From: Runella sp. MFBS21
Lineage (GTDB): Bacteria > Bacteroidota > Bacteroidia > Cytophagales > Spirosomataceae
DNA length: 64,000 bases
NCBI RefSeq assembly: GCF_029433105.1
Contig: NZ_JARNTW010000010.1
Coordinates: forward strand, 1-64,000
Direction of reading: 5' to 3'
Made by a program: the position numbers and the translations under genes. Of the stretch, positions 19,113-28,899 are shown piece by piece; the first letter of the stretch is position 1; the number at the start of each line of letters is the position of its first letter. The notes beneath the pieces were generated by a model. It was not told the DNA's origin. It ran no database searches and saw only the letters and a program-made list of their open reading frames with translations.

Positions 19113-19781
19113 GTGAAGCCATTCCTCATTTTTATTGCCTGCCTTGTGGGGCTTGATACAGTCGCTCAAACAGGGGTTTTTGTTAACGAAAAAGGTGAAA
19201 AATACACCGAATTCGACTACAAAATGTCGTCGGAATCATTGATAAAAAACAAATACAAAGGAAGTATTTATTGGAAAGATACGCTTACCCTTGGCAGATT
19301 CTCGGTAGCTGGAGGTGATACGGTAGCCAAGCTTGTGCTGCTTGATCTGTTGAACCAACAATTTTTAGTTCACTTTGAAGATAACACTCGCGCAATTACC
19401 AATACGAATCTTACCTTAGACGGGCATCATTTTGTATGCATCAAAGGTCGCTTTTATGAGCCACTCTCGGTAGGGAAAGTGAAGGTATTAGTACATCATT
19501 CTTGCGTTTTGAAGGAATATGCTAAGGGGTATAAAGATGGGCTTCCTGAATCCTTGGATAATGATTTTCGGGGAGAAGTAGTTCGCAAAAAAGATTTTTA
19601 CCTGCTTTTTCCCAACCATAAACTACGGCCCATTCAGCTTACTGATTATTCTGTTTCATTGGCTTTAGTACGCCATTATGAGTCTATCGAATGGCATATT
19701 GAACAATTCGGAAAGAAAATCAACAACGAAGCTGATGTGATTCAACTCTTGCATTTTCTGGAGGTCAGAGGTGTTTTTTAG
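19113..19781 (+). CDS. Secreted protein of unknown function
   Basis: The 222-residue protein appears to start at GTG (19113), because a signal peptide begins right there (KPFLIFIACLVGLDTVAQ). The mature part opens GVFVNEKGEKYTEFDYKMSS and contains a central HHSCVLKEYAKGY segment. No known domain or metal site is evident. It is probably periplasmic. No operon partner is close: the upstream gap exceeds 400 bp and the next gene converges. Confidence 0.6.
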   Translation: MKPFLIFIACLVGLDTVAQTGVFVNEKGEKYTEFDYKMSSESLIKNKYKGSIYWKDTLTLGRFSVAGGDTVAKLVLLDLLNQQFLVHFEDNTRAITNTNLTLDGHHFVCIKGRFYEPLSVGKVKVLVHHSCVLKEYAKGYKDGLPESLDNDFRGEVVRKKDFYLLFPNHKLRPIQLTDYSVSLALVRHYESIEWHIEQFGKKINNEADVIQLLHFLEVRGVF

Positions 19782-19884
19782 AAATTGTTTCACCCTCTCA
19801 CACAATGAGTGTTGTGTGAGAGGAAAGCAGGTTCCGATACTTCGACAGCTTTAACTGTGAAGACCAAATAGTGGTAAGAATAAG

Positions 19885-22713
19885 TTATTCAATTACCACT
19901 TTGGTCGTCGCTGTTTTCAGTCCTTGACTTACCCTGATAAGATACGTTCCTTTGTTCAATTGGGTGTGGAAATAGCCATTTTGCTGTCTAAATGGTTGAG
20001 TTCTGCCTAGCATATCAAACAATTCGACTTTTCCTTCTGAGAGACCTGGCGAGAAATCTAACTTAAAAGTTCCATTATTAGGGTTGGGAAAAACACTGAC
20101 CGAACTTTGTTGTTGCGGTGACTCGGTACCTAACAAACCGGGACTTATGTGGATATACAAAGCCGCTGAAAAGTGATTACATTCATTGTGGCTTGCTTTT
20201 ACCCTATAATATCCAGACGCTTTCACCTCATATTTCATACTAGTGGCTCCGTTGATATTGATACTGTCTTTTTGCCATTGATAAGTCCAACTGGGATTGT
20301 CATTGGCTTCCAAAATTACAGAAACAGTACCTCCGCTAGGGTTTGGACTTACGACTGGGGTGATTTTGACAATTTGAGCATTCGGAACAGGTAAAAAGGT
20401 AATCGTAAGTTCATTGGAGGAGTGCCTACCACAATCAGCATCGATGGCCACTACGTTGTAACTGCCTCCTGCTCCCGCACTTACTGAAATCACGGTGTCA
20501 CTTAATCCCAAGGCTTTTCCATCTTTCTGCCATTGATAACTGAATCCCGAAATAGCACCAACACTCAACTGCACAGGTTCATTGGCACAGGCCAGGGTTT
20601 TAGTGGCTTTTATCTGAGGCACCGTGCATTCTTTAACCACCAAACGCTCGATTTTTCCCTTATAAATGATGAGAATCTCTTCCTCTGACACTGGATAAAT
20701 GCTGCTGATTAAGTCCAAATTAAGCTCTTTAGGGATAATAAATGTGGAATCTGCCGAGCCGTCAGTATTTAATCGCATGAATTTATTGTAATCACCAAAT
20801 CGCCCGAAAATGATGATTTTTTGATTGGTTTGAAGATAAGCCTTATAAACATAGGGAGACGGCCCATTGTCAGACAAAACGGCCTTGAAGGTATTGTCAT
20901 ACGACCCGTCAGTATTGAATCTTTTTAACTCTTCCTGATAATCACTGCCCATCAAGAGTTTACCGTCTTTTTGAATAGCCCTTAAATCCAAAGTCTGATT
21001 GGTAAGCTCAAACGAAGGGTCAGGTGTGCCATTGGCTAGAAGACGAGAGAAAGCAAAATTGTTTATCTTTAAATCATACATTCTGATCAGAAGTTTGCCA
21101 TCTTCCAACAAATAATAGGAAGAAAAATCGGGTTGTAGAGCGAGTTGATGAAAGGCATTTTGAGGATTGACCGCTTGCCCTTGATTATCAACAATTTCTC
21201 TTTTTGGGGGGATGCCATACCGAGACCAAGGTATTATCAAGAATAAATTATTCGGTAAAGGAAGTGTTGTAGCACCAGTTCTTACAAATCGTTCATCGAT
21301 ACTACCGTCAACTTTTATTCGGTAAGTTTTGGGAAGCGAGTCCCATTCTGGCGATAGATTTATAAGCAACGAACCGTCGTTTAAGTTGTACAAATTCATG
21401 ATGTTGTTGGCCAAAAAACTGCGATTCGAAGTAAAGGAGGTCGGTTGTGTAATTTTTTTTGGTTGAAAAATAAACGTGTTGTCGAAGCTGCCGTCTTTGT
21501 GGAGTCGATACAGGTCGGAGCTAGAGTTTTGTTGGATATCTGCTAAAATTTGATTGTCTTTCAATAACGCCTGAATTGATTTTACACCTGATCGGTGAAG
21601 GCGTACAGAAGATTTTTGAAGCACATTTCCTGCACCGTCAATCCACGTAAGGTCATTGATGTGATTTGACAGCAAAAAGGTGCCGTTAGCAAGCGATGTA
21701 ATTTGATAGCCAAATGCAGGGTTGATGAGTGTTGTATCCTTAAGTAAGGGAGTGATTTCATTCGTAATCGTATTGATTCTATAAGGCATTTTTTGAGTAG
21801 ACTCCACAATGGTACCGTCGGATAAAAGAGAGCTTTGTCGAGAATCAACTTTTATTGAAAGCGGCAAAGAATATTTTTTTTCAAGGTTTCCGTCGGCACT
21901 AAAAATAAAATAGGTGTTGGAGTTTAGGTCTTTCAGAAACAGCTTTCCATTAGGAAAGATTGAAAACTGAGCTATATCCAAAGAGGTTGAAGAAAAGGCT
22001 GTATTATTTTGACGAAGGTGGAATTTGTTTTCTAATTGTCCGTCTTTCTTGAATAGTTTGACGGTAATGGTGTCAAAGCGAGCACCACCGATTAAAACTT
22101 TATCGTCAGCGGTTAGGCCCAGAAAACGACTGTTGTCATCAAATTTTTCCTGAGCAAAGCGGAACGTAGTGTCTGGGCTTCCATCACTCAATAAGCGAAG
22201 CAGTTCATATTTTTGACTCTCTGTTGCCAAATTAAGAACAACTATCTTACCGTCTGATTGAATCTTTAGCCCATAAACAAAATAATTTCCTTTAGGTCTG
22301 TAAATCGTATCAACACCTCGATCGTTAAAATTGATTATTTGCTGAATGGATGAATATTTAGCATCAGGAATGATTACCGTTTTTCCATCTGGGAAAACTT
22401 TAGAGGCTGAAATTTCATAAATCGGATGAATATACGTTTGTTGGAAGGTTTGATCGTAGCTTCCATCTTTATTGATTCTCAACGTATTGCCCGACAGGTG
22501 TTTGTCGTCGATGTAGTCAAATTTTTGGGTGATTAGGATGACTTTTCCATCTGGCAAAACTAGGGGAGACTGGCTTGCTCCAGCAGCGACTTTATCGCCC
22601 ACAAAATCAGGACTTTTAAATTGAGAGTCTAGTACGTAAGTTTTCTTGTTTTGTGCATAGCTACCAGAAACAACACTCCAGGCTAAGAATAATAGAATGG
22701 CTGCTTTTTTCAT
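19885..22713 (-). CDS. Secreted delta-60 repeat protein with Ig-like domains and T9SS type A sorting domain
   Basis: The 942-residue protein has a signal peptide (about 1-20). A long array of delta-60-type repeats follows (about 40-660), recognisable by the recurring phrase DGS(Y/F/A)D(N/Q/S)TF, as in NTDGSYDNTF and KDGSFDNTF. Two Ig-like segments (about 690-850) contain the YQWQKDG-type strand. A C-terminal sorting domain (about 865-942) starts VFPNPNNGTFKL and ends with TYLIRVSQGLKTATTKVVIE. The tail directs export by the type IX secretion system and attachment to the cell surface. Delta-60 repeats are thought to form propeller-like extracellular modules. Its role is unknown; adhesion or surface binding is an inference. 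Confidence 0.9.
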   Translation of the reverse strand: MKKAAILLFLAWSVVSGSYAQNKKTYVLDSQFKSPDFVGDKVAAGASQSPLVLPDGKVILITQKFDYIDDKHLSGNTLRINKDGSYDQTFQQTYIHPIYEISASKVFPDGKTVIIPDAKYSSIQQIINFNDRGVDTIYRPKGNYFVYGLKIQSDGKIVVLNLATESQKYELLRLLSDGSPDTTFRFAQEKFDDNSRFLGLTADDKVLIGGARFDTITVKLFKKDGQLENKFHLRQNNTAFSSTSLDIAQFSIFPNGKLFLKDLNSNTYFIFSADGNLEKKYSLPLSIKVDSRQSSLLSDGTIVESTQKMPYRINTITNEITPLLKDTTLINPAFGYQITSLANGTFLLSNHINDLTWIDGAGNVLQKSSVRLHRSGVKSIQALLKDNQILADIQQNSSSDLYRLHKDGSFDNTFIFQPKKITQPTSFTSNRSFLANNIMNLYNLNDGSLLINLSPEWDSLPKTYRIKVDGSIDERFVRTGATTLPLPNNLFLIIPWSRYGIPPKREIVDNQGQAVNPQNAFHQLALQPDFSSYYLLEDGKLLIRMYDLKINNFAFSRLLANGTPDPSFELTNQTLDLRAIQKDGKLLMGSDYQEELKRFNTDGSYDNTFKAVLSDNGPSPYVYKAYLQTNQKIIIFGRFGDYNKFMRLNTDGSADSTFIIPKELNLDLISSIYPVSEEEILIIYKGKIERLVVKECTVPQIKATKTLACANEPVQLSVGAISGFSYQWQKDGKALGLSDTVISVSAGAGGSYNVVAIDADCGRHSSNELTITFLPVPNAQIVKITPVVSPNPSGGTVSVILEANDNPSWTYQWQKDSININGATSMKYEVKASGYYRVKASHNECNHFSAALYIHISPGLLGTESPQQQSSVSVFPNPNNGTFKLDFSPGLSEGKVELFDMLGRTQPFRQQNGYFHTQLNKGTYLIRVSQGLKTATTKVVIE

Positions 22714-23025
22714 TGAATAATTATCAGTAAATACTAGAAATGGTTTTGATTCAATCCATTATAAGAAAGACATTATGAAAGACGAAGAAACAGAGGTAAA
22801 GAGTTGTATGTAAAAAGAGGAATAGACTTCTTTTCATGTTCCACTCATACACTGGAGACTCTCAAAGAGTAGACAAAACTGAAGCGATTTTGCCTTGCTA
22901 TTTCGATGTTAAGAGCATCTAGTAGTTATAGATTGAATGCAGGGGGCTGGGCTAACTGATTCATAGCGTATCCAAACGGATACTGGCCATGAGTTTGGGT
23001 TTTCGTAACCGGAGGGGATTGGATA
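22714..23025. other. Gap of about 312 bp, nothing recognised
   Basis: No gene or strong hairpin is visible. It separates two minus-strand genes, so the left part should hold the delta-60 gene's promoter. Confidence 0.4.
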
Positions 23026-23373
23026 CTATCTGGATTTAGCAGCCGTAACTTCGAAAGGTAGGGGAGATATATTTTGTAAATCTAGCTCTGGAGAAGTAAG
23101 AAAATAGCCAGTAACATAAATTTTCAAATTGTTTTTTTTGAATTCCTCAGACAGGCCACAACTACCCCACGCCACTCCATTGGTATCAGAAATAAGCATA
23201 TAGCCACTGTACAAGCCTCCAGAAGCAACGACCGTCACAGGGGCGTTGACAACATGTTGAGCGCGACTTAGATTGGTGCTACCATAGCAGCCCGCTACAG
23301 CAGGATTAGGCGTGTCTTGTTTACAACTTACCGATGCAACCAACAAAGTCAATAAGAGTAAATAGCGATACAT
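23026..23373 (-). CDS. Small lipoprotein, function unknown
   Basis: The 115-residue protein has a clear lipoprotein signal, MYRYLLLLTLLVASVSC, with the acylated cysteine at C17. The mature part is a single small domain. It has a cysteine in AGCYGST and another in WGSCGLSEEF, which might form a disulfide. No family is recognised. It stands alone on the minus strand. Confidence 0.65.
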   Translation of the reverse strand: MYRYLLLLTLLVASVSCKQDTPNPAVAGCYGSTNLSRAQHVVNAPVTVVASGGLYSGYMLISDTNGVAWGSCGLSEEFKKNNLKIYVTGYFLTSPELDLQNISPLPFEVTAAKSR

Positions 23374-23574
23374 GGTTTTTTGTGGTTATTGCTGAGATGC
23401 TGTTTAAATTTTTTTAAACAGTAAATACGAGAGGGTTCCAATCAATCTATTTTCTGTCCTAAGGACGTTGCTTTGTCGAAAAAAGTTGGAATTAAAATAT
23501 CTTTTTATTGGCAGCATCTCACTCATGTTCGTCTTTGCAACGGTAAGAAAACGAGGGGATTAGTCTCCATTCTA

Positions 23575-25710
23575 CTACTTCCAAAATCCATAATAACGTC
23601 CTATCCAATAAGCGGCCAGAAAATAACTGCCACTTTCTTCCGTTTTTCCGTCGTCGCCCGCATCAAAATGTTTGGGGTTGGTATTCCAGCGCGAAATATT
23701 GCTTTCGGGCGTAGGAATAGGCTTCGTAGATTGAAGCTTCCCTGAACGGCTTACGAGTTGGTCTTTGGGCAAGTCCCACCGATGACTGTTTTCCATGGTC
23801 CAGTTTACCAAATCCAAGGGGTACTGTTGGATTTCTTGAAGAGCTATTTGTAAATCACAATCCTTGTTGAGCATCACACTACTCAATACGTTCCAGACGG
23901 GCATGTGGTCGTTGCGGACGGCCTGCCAACTTCTTAGCAAACTTTTTTGATAAAGCTCCCGATGAGGGTCGCCTTGGCTGTAGCGAAGTAGATTGTAATA
24001 AGGAAAAAAATTGAGGATATCGTCCGAATGACTTGTTTCAAAAGGCCCAAAGATTTTGGCTTGTACCGCATTTTTAGCGTAGCCGTGCTGCGTGACTAGA
24101 TACTGATAATGTTTTTCAAATTTTGAATCGCCCGTGAAATGATAAGCAGTTTTCAAAAAAGAGAGAATTTGGAGCGAATTAAGTCCTCTTTCATACATCC
24201 AATTGGGTGAATGATTGAGCGAGTCGGGATGCCATATACCCCAGCGTGTAGGTTTTCCATCAAAGTCAATCAAGTGATAATTGTTGTCAACAATATGGTC
24301 AACAATGCGCTTGATTAGCTGCCGGACACGTTTTTTTTGAGCCGAATCTGCCACCATATCATAAAAAAGAGGTAGCGTAAACAAATGCCCCGTGATTTCG
24401 TCAGAGCTAGTATCATCAAGCCATTGCCATTTGCCATCAGGGGACGAATGCCATTTTTTAGGATGTGGCGACCGCGACTGTGTCACTATGTCGGTAGCGG
24501 TGGCGTAGGAGCGGGCAGGGTAGCCCGATATACCCGTTACGGTTTCGAGCCTTTCCAAAGCTTCAAAAGTTTCAATGGCACGGGCTTTGGCTGCCGAATC
24601 GCCCGTAGCCGCATAGCGAAAACATTCGGCTAGTAAATAACACGAAGTCCAAAGACCGTCGTTGTCTTCATTGTCTGAATAACTACTTGATATATCTCCC
24701 TGAATTTTTAATTTGGAGCGATTGATAAGCCCGCGACGATTGTGCCGCAGTGCGGTGACTTTTTCAAAGAGATCTGCTTTTTGCGCCAAAGTCATCGGTT
24801 GTTGTTTGATTTGAGAAATACCTTCGGGCGTAGCAATCCAAACCGTCAGTGAGTCGATGACCAAAATGTCGTTTACTTGACCATGAGGCATCCATCGTTT
24901 ACCATGATAATAATGCCAACTTGAATCTTTTTTGATAACGCCCTTATGAGTACCCATCCAGATACCATCGTGGGCCGGGCGCACTACTCTGACTGGGCCA
25001 TAAGGCAAGCCATCTGCACCGCGTAGTGTCCAGTGGTCGCCGTTGTCGGCGATACAACTCACCGCCCATACACTACCAAAAATCATATCCTTACCTTGAT
25101 TGTAAGGAGAAAGAGCATAGTAGGTCTCTTGATTGCCTATGGCCATTAAGGTCTCGTCGAGGTTTACCCATTTATCATCTTTTCTCCGCCAAAGCCCCTT
25201 CGTAGTGGCTATGTACAAGCTTCCCGCTGCATCTTTGACTATATCGTTTACCCGGATTGGTTTTATGAGGGGCGAAAAATCCCAACGGTCTTCCCACTTC
25301 CATAATCCCCCAGTAGTACCTACCCATAATGTATTTTTGCTTTCCCAAAACAAACACACAATCGTATCATTGACCGCTAAGGGAGGCGACCCCATGTTTT
25401 TTGTATTTTTTTCGGATTGAATGTTCTTAGCCGAAGCCATCCACACGTTGCCGTCCAAATCAAGCGTGGCTGTGCGCCATCCCGTGCCTTGACGCCGACC
25501 CGTCCATTTCCCGTCTTTTTGCCTGAAAACGCCTGCGGAAGTAACAGCTACTACATTTGCCTCAGAATTGAATAATTTAATAACATTTTTACCAGCTTCG
25601 TCAGGGAGGATAATGTCGGTTTTGACTGTTTGCAAATAAGTTTCTTGTGCCAAACAGGCCGATATAGGGAAACTGAGCAAAATCAGTAAAAAGGTTTTAA
25701 TAGAAGACAT
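23575..25710 (-). CDS. Secreted protein: two-component-regulator-type propeller fused to an (alpha/alpha) toroid domain
   Basis: The 711-residue protein has a signal peptide ending ACLAQ. An N-terminal propeller follows (about 25-320), built of blades with the reg_prop pattern, e.g. NTLWVGTTGGLWKW, GSLYIATTKGLWRR, DGIWMGTHKGV and LTVWIATPEGISQI. The C-terminal half (about 335-711) is helical with a six-hairpin-toroid look: YSDNEDNDGLWTSCYLLAECFRYAATGD, later MYERGLNSLQILSFLKTAYHFTGD, as found in glycoside hydrolases or lyases. Reg_prop propellers usually precede sensor kinases, whereas here no kinase is present. I infer an extracytoplasmic carbohydrate-active or binding protein; the substrate is unknown. 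Confidence 0.75.
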   Translation of the reverse strand: MSSIKTFLLILLSFPISACLAQETYLQTVKTDIILPDEAGKNVIKLFNSEANVVAVTSAGVFRQKDGKWTGRRQGTGWRTATLDLDGNVWMASAKNIQSEKNTKNMGSPPLAVNDTIVCLFWESKNTLWVGTTGGLWKWEDRWDFSPLIKPIRVNDIVKDAAGSLYIATTKGLWRRKDDKWVNLDETLMAIGNQETYYALSPYNQGKDMIFGSVWAVSCIADNGDHWTLRGADGLPYGPVRVVRPAHDGIWMGTHKGVIKKDSSWHYYHGKRWMPHGQVNDILVIDSLTVWIATPEGISQIKQQPMTLAQKADLFEKVTALRHNRRGLINRSKLKIQGDISSSYSDNEDNDGLWTSCYLLAECFRYAATGDSAAKARAIETFEALERLETVTGISGYPARSYATATDIVTQSRSPHPKKWHSSPDGKWQWLDDTSSDEITGHLFTLPLFYDMVADSAQKKRVRQLIKRIVDHIVDNNYHLIDFDGKPTRWGIWHPDSLNHSPNWMYERGLNSLQILSFLKTAYHFTGDSKFEKHYQYLVTQHGYAKNAVQAKIFGPFETSHSDDILNFFPYYNLLRYSQGDPHRELYQKSLLRSWQAVRNDHMPVWNVLSSVMLNKDCDLQIALQEIQQYPLDLVNWTMENSHRWDLPKDQLVSRSGKLQSTKPIPTPESNISRWNTNPKHFDAGDDGKTEESGSYFLAAYWIGRYYGFWK

Positions 25711-25923
25711 GTGGAGAATTTTTAAGATTCATTGGCAAGCTAACCAATCATAATACGCTCTTTGGTTTGATTTAGGCTATAAATAGACAGAGGTAAATTG
25801 CTGACGGATAAGAGCGTGTTAGTGAAACTATTACTAAACTGTTAAATCATAGAAAAAGGGTAGAAAATGTACCAAAATAAAGGTTGTTTAAGTATATTGA
25901 CATCCTACAAAATCATTTAGGTT

Positions 25924-28578
25924 ATGCCACATCCATGGTTTTTAAAAACGATTGACGAAACTGCCTCGGAAACTTCTACCGAAATTCATGCTGGACTTAG
26001 CAATGAAGTAGCCCAACAGCGATTACTTGAAAACGGTCCCAATATCTTGCAGGCGGCCCAAAAGCAACCGATTTGGTTGATGTTTTTTCACCAACTCAAC
26101 GATGCTTTGATTTTTGTGCTTTTTGGTGCAGTGGCTATCACTTTTTTTATGGGAGAATACGTAGATGGAGCCATTATTTTGATAGTCATTTTTATCAATG
26201 CAGTCTTAGGAGTATTTCAGGAAGTAAAAGCAGGCAACGCCATAGAAGCGCTCAAAAAGCTTGCTTCGCCCAAAGCTTTGGTAAGAAGAAATGGTCATCA
26301 AATAGAAGTGTCATCGGAGGAGATTGTGGTAGGAGATATAGTAGTATTGGATGCGGGTCGGTATGTGCCCGCAGATTTGAGATTGGTAGAAAGTGCCAAT
26401 CTGAAAATAGATGAAGCAGCACTGACGGGCGAATCTGTCCCCGTCGAGAAAGATGCCAAAGCCATTATTGAAGAGGCTCAGGCACCCCTCGGCGACCGTC
26501 TCAATATGGCCTATATGTCTACCTTGGTGACTTACGGTAGAGGCATGGGGATTGTGGTGGAGGTAGCCAACCAAACGGAAGTTGGTAAAATCGCCACTAT
26601 CATCAGCCAAGAAGAAAAAACGGTGACTCCTTTGGAGAAAAAACTAAATGAACTGGGCAAAACGCTAGGTATCATTGCTGCGGCGATTTGTGTCGTTATG
26701 TTTGGGATAGGTTATCTACAAGGCCGCGACCTTACCGATATGTTTTTGACGGCGGTTTCGTTGGCAGTTGCTTCTATTCCAGAAGGTTTAGCGGCTATTG
26801 TGGCGATTGTGTTGTCGCTGGGAGTTACCAAAATGGCCAAACAAAATGCCATTATCAAGAAATTGCCTGCCGTGGAGACCTTGGGGTCGGTCAATATCGT
26901 TTGCTCCGATAAAACAGGAACCTTGACCCAAAACAAAATGACGGTCACGCATTATTTTACGTTTACGGATGGAGTGGCCAAGGTCCAAAAAAAAGAAAGT
27001 ATTTCTGACGAAGCTTCTTTATTGGTGAAAGCAATGGTGCTCAATTCGGATGCCACCCTCCAAGACGAAAAATCGACCGGAGACCCGACAGAAATAGCCT
27101 TGTTGATGCTAGCCGATGATTTAGGCATGGACAGAAATGAAATCCACGCATCGCAACCGCGAATAGATGAATTGGCTTTTGATAGTGACCGCAAAATGAT
27201 GTCTACCTTGCATCAAGAAAACGACAATTTTATAGTATATACCAAAGGTGCCGTTGACAACCTCATTCTCAAATGTAAATATGTGATAGAACAAGGGGAT
27301 ATTATCCCTTTCATAGATACGCATCAGGTAGTACTCATGGAGGCGATTGATCAAATGTCGGCGCAGGCGTTGCGTACTTTGGCTGTGGCTTATAAGTCTA
27401 CTCATACTCAGGTGGCGCACCATGATTTTGAAGAAGAACTGGTGCTTATTGGCGTAGTGGGAATGATAGACCCTGCAAGAGATGAAGTAAAAGACTCAAT
27501 TAAGTTAGCCAAAGAGGCAGGTATCATCACTATCATGATTACGGGCGATCATAAAACTACGGCGGTAGCGATAGCCAAAGAACTCGGGATTGCCGAAGAA
27601 AGTGAGCAGGCTATTACGGGAACGGAACTCAATCAGATGTCAATCGAAGAGTTAGAAAAACAAGTGGGCAATTATCGGGTTTTTGCAAGGGTATCACCTG
27701 AGCATAAAGTAAATATTGTAAAGGCTTTTCAGGCTCAATCCAACATCGTATCAATGACGGGCGATGGGGTCAATGACGCGCCTTCTCTGAATGCGGCGGA
27801 TATTGGGGTGGCAATGGGCATTACTGGAACCGATGTCGCCAAAAATGCTTCGGATATGATTTTGGCCGACGACAATTTTTCTACCATCATCTCGGCCATA
27901 GAAGAAGGACGAAATATCTACAACAACATCAAAAAATCGGTGGTATTTTTGCTTTCTAGCAATCTAGGGGAAGTGATTACGATGCTTGTGGCGATTGTGG
28001 CAGGAATGCCTGTGCCTTTGCTCGCTACTCAGTTGTTATGGATTAACCTAGTGACCGATTCTTTGCCAGCAATCGCCTTGGGAATGGACCCTGGTAGTAA
28101 GGATGTAATGAAGCATCGCCCCCGCAAAGCCAACGAAAGTTTTTTTGCTCACGGCGCCATTAGCAATATTATCCTAGGTGGATTGTCGATTGGAGGAGTG
28201 ACTATTGTCTCGTATTGGTTGGGCTTTAGCGAGTATGGTTATTCTCCTTTTGATACAGATGTACCTGCTCATATATTAGGATATGCTCGCACGATTGCTT
28301 TTATTACAATTATTGCGTGTCAATTATTTTATGCCTTGGCTCTACGACACCCTCAACAAAGTATTTTTAAAGTGGGTATTTTCAAAAATAAATACTTGAT
28401 TGGAGCAATTGTACTTGGGTTTCTTTTACAAATCGTGTTGTTGGAGGTTCCTTTTTTAGCACAAGCTTTCAAATTGCAACCCTTGCATCTTAGATCTTGG
28501 CTCGAAATCATGGGGTTAGGGGTATTTCCTTTGGTGTTAAACGAGGTGTTTAAACTCTTTAAAAAAATAAGCAAATGA
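25924..28578 (+). CDS. P-type cation-transporting ATPase (P2 type, probably Ca2+)
   Basis: The 884-residue protein is a complete P2-type ATPase. It has an N-terminal cation ATPase domain, the TGES actuator loop (LTGESVPVEKDA), SIPEGL in TM4 and the phosphorylated aspartate D329 in CSDKTGTLTQ. FDSDRKMMS lies in the nucleotide-binding domain and TGDGVNDAPSL in the hinge, with a C-terminal four-helix cation ATPase block. PEGL in TM4 fits Ca2+ and Na+/K+-like pumps. By resemblance to bacterial PMR1/SERCA-like enzymes, Ca2+ export is most likely. It is a single-gene unit in the inner membrane, and an antiporter gene follows after about 320 bp. Confidence 0.9.
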   Translation: MPHPWFLKTIDETASETSTEIHAGLSNEVAQQRLLENGPNILQAAQKQPIWLMFFHQLNDALIFVLFGAVAITFFMGEYVDGAIILIVIFINAVLGVFQEVKAGNAIEALKKLASPKALVRRNGHQIEVSSEEIVVGDIVVLDAGRYVPADLRLVESANLKIDEAALTGESVPVEKDAKAIIEEAQAPLGDRLNMAYMSTLVTYGRGMGIVVEVANQTEVGKIATIISQEEKTVTPLEKKLNELGKTLGIIAAAICVVMFGIGYLQGRDLTDMFLTAVSLAVASIPEGLAAIVAIVLSLGVTKMAKQNAIIKKLPAVETLGSVNIVCSDKTGTLTQNKMTVTHYFTFTDGVAKVQKKESISDEASLLVKAMVLNSDATLQDEKSTGDPTEIALLMLADDLGMDRNEIHASQPRIDELAFDSDRKMMSTLHQENDNFIVYTKGAVDNLILKCKYVIEQGDIIPFIDTHQVVLMEAIDQMSAQALRTLAVAYKSTHTQVAHHDFEEELVLIGVVGMIDPARDEVKDSIKLAKEAGIITIMITGDHKTTAVAIAKELGIAEESEQAITGTELNQMSIEELEKQVGNYRVFARVSPEHKVNIVKAFQAQSNIVSMTGDGVNDAPSLNAADIGVAMGITGTDVAKNASDMILADDNFSTIISAIEEGRNIYNNIKKSVVFLLSSNLGEVITMLVAIVAGMPVPLLATQLLWINLVTDSLPAIALGMDPGSKDVMKHRPRKANESFFAHGAISNIILGGLSIGGVTIVSYWLGFSEYGYSPFDTDVPAHILGYARTIAFITIIACQLFYALALRHPQQSIFKVGIFKNKYLIGAIVLGFLLQIVLLEVPFLAQAFKLQPLHLRSWLEIMGLGVFPLVLNEVFKLFKKISK

Positions 28579-28899
28579 GTGTCTAATCCCTTGCTTCTAC
28601 TTATCATTGAGGGGTGACAAATGGGGGTTGGCGCGCTGCTCAAAACACCTAAGTTATTCACCATTTTATTGAAAACAAACGCTGGTGTTTTAGAAAGTAT
28701 GTGTTATTTTTTGCGTAAATTATGAACTTTTTGGAGAAATGACCTCTTTTAAAAGGAGAGGTTCTTTTCAATAGACCCGCTTTACTTCCGACAAAAAATC
28801 GTTTCTGTTATCTTCTTTGGGTGCTTGTACTTGCTTTAAATGTAGGCAAGGCGTGTTTGTTTTAGTTAGTTTTTAAAAACCATAAACCCTTAGTAATAT
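28579..28899. other. Gap of about 320 bp upstream of the antiporter gene
   Basis: No gene is visible. Weak symmetry elements occur: AAAACACC (28642-28649) with GGTGTTTT (28684-28691), and an imperfect hairpin around 28742-28765 (GACCTCTTTT to GGAGAGGTTC). I do not recognise a riboswitch. Confidence 0.35.

Noticed and set aside
28642-28691. AAAACACC/GGTGTTTT inverted pair before the antiporter gene
   Set aside because: Arms are short with a 34-nt loop and AT-rich ends; not convincing as a riboswitch or operator.
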